A stretch of 9,952 nt of DNA from Anaerolineae bacterium. GTDB taxonomy: Bacteria > Chloroflexota > Anaerolineae > B4-G1 > DUEL01. Below, in pieces: positions 6,836-9,952 of the stretch. How positions within the stretch are numbered: position 1 is the stretch's first letter; each line of letters begins with the position of its first letter. The stretch lies in NCBI GenBank assembly GCA_029932895.1, contig JAOZPF010000091.1:1-9952 (forward strand), in the 5' to 3' direction. The position numbers and the translations under genes were made by a program. The notes under the pieces were generated by a model. That model saw only the letters and a list, made by a program, of their open reading frames with translations, was not told the DNA's origin and did not search any database.

Positions 6836-7615
6836 TCACAGACCCAGGTAACGCAGACTACGCTCTACGTACGCCAGATCGTCCATCTCCAGACAGAGGA
6901 GAGGGGAATGGGGCAAATTATCCAACAGAGGGAGGACAGCCTGGTAATCGACGATCCCCCCCTCGGCGTCCAGCGGCAGGTGCTCATCGTACTCGCCCTG
7001 GTTGTTATTGATATGACAATGCACCAGCCGGTCGGTCAGCCGCTCAATCCAGACCTCGATAGGGATGGAATCAGAGTAGAGGTGGGCGTGCCCCACATCC
7101 AGGCAAGCGGCCAAGTGAGGTGAATCTACCTGGTCCAGCACGCGGGCGATGACATCCGGGTCCGGTTCCCACATATTCTCCAGGGCGATCACCACGTCCA
7201 ACTCGCCCGCCTCCTCGGCCAACTCGCCCCAGAAACCGACCTGCCGCCGGGTCCAATCTTGGAGGTAGTGGGGATGGCGGATGACGTGGAGGAAGTTGGC
7301 GTGAAAGACAACGTGGCGGGCCCCCAGCTCGGCGGCGATCTGGATATTCTGGTGGTATCGCTGGCGGGTGAGGGCGACGATGCGGCTATCGACGCTGGCG
7401 CTGTTCATATCATAGAACGCACCGTGGCAGGCGAGCTCTCCCTCAAACCCCCGCAACTGGGCTTTGTGCTGGGCCAACAACGTCCGCCAGTCGCCATCCA
7501 GCAGGTCCGGTTCATATCCATAGACCTGGATCTCGAGACCGAGGCGATATTTCCGAGCGAACGCTATGTGTCGAGTGAGGTCTCGCTGGTAGGTAGCGAT
7601 GGCCAGTCGTCTCAT
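6836..7615 (-). CDS. Xylose isomerase-like TIM-barrel protein (sugar phosphate isomerase/epimerase family)
   Basis: A 259-residue protein starting at ATG 7615, with AAGGAG 5 nt upstream; the longer frame to 7807 would run antisense through a tRNA gene. The fold is the AP endonuclease 2/xylose isomerase-like barrel. Likely metal ligands sit in the expected strands: H64 (CHGAFYDM), H105 (VVFHANFLH), E146 (VVIALENMWE), D173 and H176 (CLDVGHAHLY), H201 (VHCHINNN), D210/H212 (GEYDEHLPL) and E243 (LLCLEMDD). These proteins bind two or three divalent metals and act as sugar isomerases, epimerases or endonuclease IV-type repair enzymes. Length fits the family. The presence of GEYDEHLPL favours the isomerase/epimerase or endonuclease IV-like group without deciding. 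First gene of the minus-strand operon. Confidence 0.82.
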   Translation of the reverse strand: MRRLAIATYQRDLTRHIAFARKYRLGLEIQVYGYEPDLLDGDWRTLLAQHKAQLRGFEGELACHGAFYDMNSASVDSRIVALTRQRYHQNIQIAAELGARHVVFHANFLHVIRHPHYLQDWTRRQVGFWGELAEEAGELDVVIALENMWEPDPDVIARVLDQVDSPHLAACLDVGHAHLYSDSIPIEVWIERLTDRLVHCHINNNQGEYDEHLPLDAEGGIVDYQAVLPLLDNLPHSPLLCLEMDDLAYVERSLRYLGL

Positions 7616-7632
7616 ACCGACTCCTTGGGGCC

Positions 7633-7661
7633 ATTGTACACGATTTTCTTTTCCAGTGCAA
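7633..7661 (-). promoter_or_regulatory. Sigma-70-type promoter of the minus-strand operon
   Basis: Reading the minus strand, TTGCAC (7661-7656) and TACAAT (7638-7633) are separated by 17 bp. The -10 box matches 5/6 and the -35 box keeps TTG. Transcription would start near 7626, right at the AAGGAG ribosome site of the isomerase gene, so the leader is very short. Confidence 0.55.
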
Positions 7662-7682
7662 CTTGGCGCAACAGAAGTTACC

Positions 7683-7711
7683 TTGACGGAGCGAGGCAAA
7701 GACGGTATACT
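7683..7711 (+). promoter_or_regulatory. Sigma-70-type promoter of the tRNA cluster
   Basis: TTGACG (7683-7688) and TATACT (7706-7711) with a 17-bp spacer match 5/6 and 5/6 of the consensus. The first tRNA begins 8 nt after the -10 box, so transcription starts at or just before the mature 5' end. It is back to back with the minus-strand promoter; 21 bp separate the two -35 boxes. Confidence 0.75.
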
Positions 7712-7719
7712 TGGGCCAT

Positions 7720-7792
7720 CGGGGCGTGGCGCAGATGGAAGCGCGCTGCGTTTGGGACGCAGAGGTCGCCGGTTCAAGTCCGGCCGCCCCGA
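7720..7792 (+). tRNA. tRNA-Pro (anticodon UGG)
   Basis: A complete 73-nt cloverleaf. The acceptor CGGGGCG (7720-7726) pairs with CGCCCCG (7785-7791) and the discriminator is A7792. The D-stem is GCGC/GCGC. The anticodon stem is CTGCG/CGCAG with loop TTTGGGA and anticodon TGG at 7753-7755. The T-arm is GCCGG-TTCAAGT-CCGGC. The C1-G72 pair is typical of bacterial proline tRNA. CCA is not encoded. It reads codon CCA and probably other CCN. Confidence 0.95.
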
Positions 7793-7794
7793 CT

Positions 7795-7865
7795 GCGGGC
7801 GTTGCAAAATGGTATTGCCTCAGCCTTCCAAGCTGATGTTGCGGGTTCGATTCCCGCCGCCCGCT
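7795..7865 (+). tRNA. tRNA-Gly (anticodon UCC)
   Basis: A complete 71-nt cloverleaf beginning 2 nt after tRNA-Pro. The acceptor GCGGGCG (7795-7801) pairs with CGCCCGC (7858-7864) and the discriminator is T7865. The D-stem is GCAA/TTGC. The anticodon stem is TCAGC/GCTGA with loop CTTCCAA and anticodon TCC at 7827-7829. The T-arm is GCGGG-TTCGATT-CCCGC. CCA is not encoded. It reads GGA/GGG. Confidence 0.95.
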
Positions 7866-7882
7866 TCCGACAACTCCCACCA

Positions 7883-7954
7883 GGGCCCATAGCTCAGCGG
7901 TAGAGCCCCCGGCTCATAACCGGTTGGTCGCAGGTTCGAATCCTGCTGGGCCCA
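7883..7954 (+). tRNA. tRNA with CAU anticodon (elongator Met or Ile2)
   Basis: A 72-nt cloverleaf. The acceptor GGGCCCA (7883-7889) pairs with TGGGCCC (7947-7953) and the discriminator is A7954. The D-stem is GCTC/GAGC. The anticodon loop is CTCATAA with CAT at 7915-7917. The T-arm is GCAGG-TTCGAAT-CCTGC. The G1-C72 pair excludes an initiator tRNA, which carries a 1-72 mismatch. The anticodon stem CCCGG/CCGGT has one C-U mismatch at its top. Whether it is elongator Met or the lysidine-modified Ile2 cannot be decided by eye. CCA is not encoded. Confidence 0.88.
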
Positions 7955-7957
7955 CAA

Positions 7958-7999
7958 CGGTATCGCGAGGGCCAAAGAGCCTGGTACAGGGAAATACCG
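7958..7999 (+). other. Short inverted repeat in the leader of the HTH gene
   Basis: CGGTAT (7958-7963) and ATACCG (7994-7999) are exact inverted copies 30 nt apart, flanking the leader between the CAU tRNA and the HTH gene. The right arm runs into the GGAGGAG ribosome site, so pairing could partly mask it. At 6 bp it may be chance. Confidence 0.25.
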
Positions 8000-8013
8000 G
8001 AGGAGAGATTCAA

Positions 8014-8475
8014 ATGGCTGAGCTACCGACGTATATATCCCTTGCCGACGCTGCCGACCGTTTCCGGGTCAGCCGGACATGGTTGACGCACCTGGTAGAA
8101 TCAGGTAAGATACGGGCTGTGAAACTAGATGGGGGCAAAATCGCTGTGGCCGAAGGTGATGTTGATATGACTGTCCAGCACGCGAGCAAGCGCGATGAAT
8201 TATGGAAGCGCGTGAAGCATCTGGACGGCAACCCCATCGGTGTAGGTGATGCACGTAAGAAGTATGCCTTGGGCGCTGCCAGTCTGAACCGCTGGATAGA
8301 GTTGGGATACGTACGGGTTATAGACAACACACGCGGCGGCGGGCGTGGTCGCAAGCGAATTCTAAATGAGGCAGATGTAGCTTACGCCGCGCTAGTAGCA
8401 AATGAACGCGGCAGGCGACCAGGGAAACGAATCTTTACGCCCGAGTTTGTACCTCCCCACATAGTAATGAACTAG
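8014..8475 (+). CDS. Small protein with two excisionase-like helix-turn-helix units
   Basis: A 153-residue protein starting at ATG 8014, with GGAGGAG upstream (7999-8005). The frame upstream of this ATG overlaps the tRNA and is not coding. Residues 7-52 form a MerR/excisionase-type DNA-binding unit: YISLADAADRFRVSRTWLTH, then a wing-like KLDGGKIAV and EGDV. Residues 73-127 repeat this pattern in diverged form: NPIGVGDARKKYALGAASLN, RWIELGYVRVI, a Gly/Arg-rich loop GGGRGRKR, then EADV. The end is basic (RGRRPGKR). Such proteins serve as recombination directionality factors or small regulators; with no integrase nearby, either role is inference. The gene lies 59 bp after a tRNA with no terminator or clear promoter between, so it is probably cotranscribed with the tRNAs. 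Its DNA is visibly more AT-rich than the operons to the left, which hints at transfer. Confidence 0.75.
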   Translation: MAELPTYISLADAADRFRVSRTWLTHLVESGKIRAVKLDGGKIAVAEGDVDMTVQHASKRDELWKRVKHLDGNPIGVGDARKKYALGAASLNRWIELGYVRVIDNTRGGGRGRKRILNEADVAYAALVANERGRRPGKRIFTPEFVPPHIVMN

Positions 8476-8501
8476 GGGAAATCCCACCACTACGCAAGGC
8501 C

Positions 8502-8530
8502 AAAGGCCCCGGACAAGCCGGGGCCTTTTT
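8502..8530 (+). terminator. Strong intrinsic terminator
   Basis: AAAGGCCCCGG (8502-8512), a 5-nt loop and CCGGGGCC followed by TTTTT (8518-8530) give a stem of 8 GC pairs plus flanking A-T pairs and a U-tract. It lies 26 nt after the stop of the HTH gene and closes the tRNA-HTH transcription unit. Confidence 0.93.
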
Positions 8531-8535
8531 GCGGT

Positions 8536-8575
8536 ATAAACTGTCTAGAATGTATTGACATCCTAGACAGTTTAT
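8536..8575. promoter_or_regulatory. Perfect 13-bp inverted repeat, probable operator
   Basis: ATAAACTGTCTAG (8536-8548) and CTAGACAGTTTAT (8563-8575) are exact inverted copies with a 14-bp spacer, about 27 bp from centre to centre. The spacer itself holds the small inverted pair ATGT/ACAT. The -35 box of the overlapping promoter lies in the spacer and the right arm fills most of the -35/-10 gap, so a bound dimer or pair of dimers would block RNA polymerase. The repeat lies upstream of the expected transcription start, so a DNA-binding role is more likely than an RNA hairpin. The cognate regulator is unknown. Confidence 0.7.
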
Positions 8576-8583
8576 GATATTAT
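8555..8583 (+). promoter_or_regulatory. Strong sigma-70-type promoter
   Basis: TTGACA (8555-8560, full consensus) and TATTAT (8578-8583, 5/6) with an ideal 17-bp spacer, in AT-rich DNA just past the terminator. Transcription would start near 8590 and run rightwards. No substantial plus-strand gene follows before the insertion sequence at 8680, so the natural target was probably to the right of the insertion or has been lost. Confidence 0.75.
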
Positions 8584-8596
8584 ATCCCTATAACAA

Positions 8597-8656
8597 ATGG
8601 GCCGGCCCCGCACGCCCTACGCCCACGAGACCGGCCAGGAGAGGCAAGCCGTTTGA
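8597..8656 (+). CDS. Possible 19-codon small ORF behind the operator-promoter
   Basis: ATG 8597 to TGA 8654-8656 would encode MGRPRTPYAHETGQERQAV. It begins only about 7 nt after the predicted transcription start, so it would have to be translated as a leaderless or near-leaderless message; there is no room for a Shine-Dalgarno. It could be a leader peptide, the eroded start of a former gene (MGRPRTP is a plausible N-terminus of a DNA-binding protein), or chance. Confidence 0.25.
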   Translation: MGRPRTPYAHETGQERQAV

Positions 8657-8696
8657 CCTCACTCTCCCTTGCATCACTAGTACCTCGCCAGGGTGA

Positions 8697-9398
8697 TTAT
8701 GATAAGACAGGATAGAGTCGCTTGAGCTTGACACGTGCATCCGTCATTTTGAATTGCCAGTTCACCGTCGCCTGCTGTGCATTACGTGATGCTTGCCAGG
8801 CAGCAATCTCAGATTGCAATGTATCCGTGTCAGGGATGCGTCGATCGAGGCACTGTTCCAACAGAACGCCAATTTCGATCTCCACCATGTTGAGCCAACT
8901 GCCGTGTTTGGGGGTATAGTGGAATTCCAGTCGGTCCAAGATTCGCTTTGCCTCCGCCGGTTCAAACGCTTCATACAGCGAGGCCGGGGTATGTGTGTTC
9001 AGATTGTCCAGCACAACGACGATTCTCTTGGCCTCTGGAAAGAGATCATCGACCAGAAGGCGCATGCTCTCGGCAAAGTCGATCCGGGTGCGCCGTTCGG
9101 TTACCTGCACGTGACGCCATCCCCTCAAGGGTTGGAAGAACACAAAGAGATTGCAGGTACCGTTGCGCTCATACTCATAGTCGAAGCGTTCCGGTTGGCC
9201 CGGCCGACTCGGCAGGGGGCGGCGCGTTTCGGCGATCAATTGTACGCTCTTCTCGTCAAAGCAGACTTGCGGTCGTTCGGGATCATAGGGCCTGTTGTAC
9301 ACGTCCAGTACATCCTCCATCCGCCAGACAAACTCAGCGCCGACTGTAGGGATACACCAACGCTTTCTTACCCAAGGCTTAAGCCCCTTTTTTTGCAT
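8697..9398 (-). CDS. IS630-family transposase, catalytic part (orfB), -1 frame relative to orfA
   Basis: The DDE catalytic domain. The motifs are PQVCFDEKSV (first Asp), RIVVVLDNLNTH (second Asp) and HGSWLNMVEIEIG (catalytic Glu), with the WCIP.VGAEFVWRMEDVLD block before them. Shifting from orfA into this frame by -1 within the A7 run joins ECKKK to GLKPWVRKRWCIP and gives one product of 373 residues, normal for the family. ATG 9398 could serve as a separate start, but its AAGGA is too close to be a good ribosome site, so a fused product is more plausible. The frame is otherwise intact to the TAA at 8697-8699. If the missing base is a true deletion, the pair is a pseudogene. Confidence 0.82.
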   Translation of the reverse strand: MQKKGLKPWVRKRWCIPTVGAEFVWRMEDVLDVYNRPYDPERPQVCFDEKSVQLIAETRRPLPSRPGQPERFDYEYERNGTCNLFVFFQPLRGWRHVQVTERRTRIDFAESMRLLVDDLFPEAKRIVVVLDNLNTHTPASLYEAFEPAEAKRILDRLEFHYTPKHGSWLNMVEIEIGVLLEQCLDRRIPDTDTLQSEIAAWQASRNAQQATVNWQFKMTDARVKLKRLYPVLS

Positions 9399-9817
9399 TC
9401 CTTCCGCACCGTCTCGTCCGAAATGCTCTCGACCACTCTCAGCTCGACCAAACGATCGGCCAAGAGCTGCATAGTCCAACGTTTTCGCCCTTCTGGAGGT
9501 TCACTACGCGCCAGCATCTCCAGGATAGCCGCACCTTTCTCATCCAGCTTCTTGCGCCAACGCCCTCCCGGCCGGGGTCGTTCGTTGAGTGCATTGTCTA
9601 ACCCACCTTCCACAAAGCGCCGGCGGGTTCGTTGGACGGTTGGCATACTGGTGTGCAATGCTTCGGCAATATCCCGATCCGTTCTGCCCTCATCGGCCAG
9701 AAGCAGAATGCGGGCCCGGTTGATCTTGCGAGCAGAACGCTCGCCGCTTTTGATGAACTGAAGCAGATGTTCGCGTTCTTCATCGGTCAAATCGACGATA
9801 TAGATCTTTTTAGCCAT
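9368..9817 (-). CDS. IS630-family transposase, N-terminal part (orfA)
   Basis: 149 residues from ATG 9817, with AGGAGGG 5 nt upstream. Residues about 30-70 (INRARILLLADEGRTDRDIA, then ALHTSMPTVQRTRRRF) form the N-terminal helix-turn-helix that binds the terminal repeats, followed by a second helical region (about 88-145) ending in SDETVRKECKKRG. The frame then runs into a stop (GLSLG*) just after a run of seven A residues on the coding strand (9394-9388). The matching C-terminal part continues in the -1 frame. On its own this product could bind ends but not cut. Confidence 0.85.
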   Translation of the reverse strand: MAKKIYIVDLTDEEREHLLQFIKSGERSARKINRARILLLADEGRTDRDIAEALHTSMPTVQRTRRRFVEGGLDNALNERPRPGGRWRKKLDEKGAAILEMLARSEPPEGRKRWTMQLLADRLVELRVVESISDETVRKECKKRGLSLG

Positions 9818-9902
9818 CGGTGCCCTCCTGTGTCAGTTGTCAGTTTGGACCAGTTTACCACAGAAAGGCCCGATCATCAAAAACAGGTTGGTGAGGTACT
9901 AG

Positions 9903-9952
9903 CGACCTGTCCCAGGTAACTGAGCGCCGCAGATTGCCCGTGTCGGTAATCG
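9903..9952. other. Unassigned flank to the right of the insertion sequence
   Basis: These 50 bases are the continuation of the sequence interrupted at 8677. I see a small inverted repeat, ACCTG-TCC-CAGGT (9905-9917), and no convincing start codon with ribosome site. Too short to classify. Confidence 0.3.

Larger units (their letters stand above)
8680..9899 (-). mobile_element. IS630-family insertion sequence, 1,220 bp
   Basis: The left end GTACCTCGCCA (8680-8690) and the inverted right end GTACCTCACCA (9899-9889) match at 10 of 11 positions; beyond that the ends are only loosely similar. TA flanks both ends (8678-8679 and 9900-9901), as expected of the TA target duplication of IS630/Tc1-mariner elements. 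Removing the element and one TA restores CTAG, the known preferred target of IS630. Nearly all of the interior is the transposase frame pair on the minus strand. Its insertion lies downstream of the operator-controlled promoter and breaks whatever leader or gene was there. Confidence 0.88.

Noticed and set aside
7616..7807. Upstream extension of the isomerase-like gene to an ATG at 7807
   Set aside because: The extension runs antisense through tRNA-Pro and through the gene's own promoter. ATG 7615 has a good ribosome site and begins the family-like MRRLAIATYQ.
7512..7880. Minus-strand frame over the tRNA genes reading AAGLEPATSASQTQRASICA
   Set aside because: It is the antisense of tRNA-Gly and tRNA-Pro. 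Such frames are a well-known false protein call.
8502..8575. Integration/dif-like site formed by the inverted repeat
   Set aside because: The arms are 13 bp with a 14-bp spacer, unlike the 11-6-11 form of Xer sites. There is no recombinase gene nearby, and the overlap with a consensus promoter explains the repeat better.
8793..9761. 322-codon plus-strand frame across the insertion sequence
   Set aside because: It is antisense to both transposase halves, spans their junction, and shows no recognisable domain.
1..9952. CRISPR array or toxin-antitoxin pair
   Set aside because: I looked for regularly spaced direct repeats and for adjacent small toxin/antitoxin frames and found none. The small HTH gene has no toxin partner in the window.

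Overview
The window is GC-rich, densely packed bacterial DNA. Gene density, short or overlapping junctions, clear Shine-Dalgarno sites and the protein families present would fit a member of Chloroflexota (Anaerolineae-like). That taxonomic guess is inference from family resemblance; no marker gene here settles it.

Layout. Positions 2-4519 carry a plus-strand series. It starts with the C-terminal end of a probable SPFH/band 7 protein. A TPR protein overlaps it by 4 bp, and a pseudouridine kinase-type PfkB sugar kinase follows. After a 120-bp gap with two hairpins and a candidate promoter comes a YprB-type RNase H-like protein, overlapped by 4 bp by a multi-pass membrane protein built from repeated units. 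Positions 4529-7615 are a convergent minus-strand operon. In transcription order it encodes a TIM-barrel sugar isomerase/AP endonuclease-like protein, a conserved protein of the family often labelled 'quinate 5-dehydrogenase', a MobA/IspD-like nucleotidyltransferase and a PAP2 phosphatase. Its promoter lies back to back with a plus-strand promoter that drives three tRNA genes: Pro-UGG, Gly-UCC and a CAU tRNA (Met or Ile2).

Directly downstream of the tRNAs, with no terminator visible between, is a small gene for a protein with two excisionase-like DNA-binding units. A strong intrinsic terminator closes this unit. The DNA from about 7960 onward is visibly less GC-rich than the operons to its left, which suggests a younger, accessory segment. 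Just past the terminator is an AT-rich promoter (TTGACA-17-TATTAT) whose -35 box sits in the middle of a perfect 13-bp inverted repeat. This looks like an operator-controlled promoter. About 95 bp downstream, a 1,220-bp IS630-family insertion sequence (8680-9899) has inserted into a CTAG site, separating that promoter from whatever lies to the right. The transposase is split by a -1 frame change at a run of seven A residues, either programmed slippage or a one-base deletion.

The left two thirds look like ordinary chromosomal housekeeping and accessory genes. The parts most worth a second look are the tRNA-linked tandem-HTH gene, the operator-promoter to its right and the IS insertion. I saw no CRISPR array, integrase or toxin-antitoxin pair.
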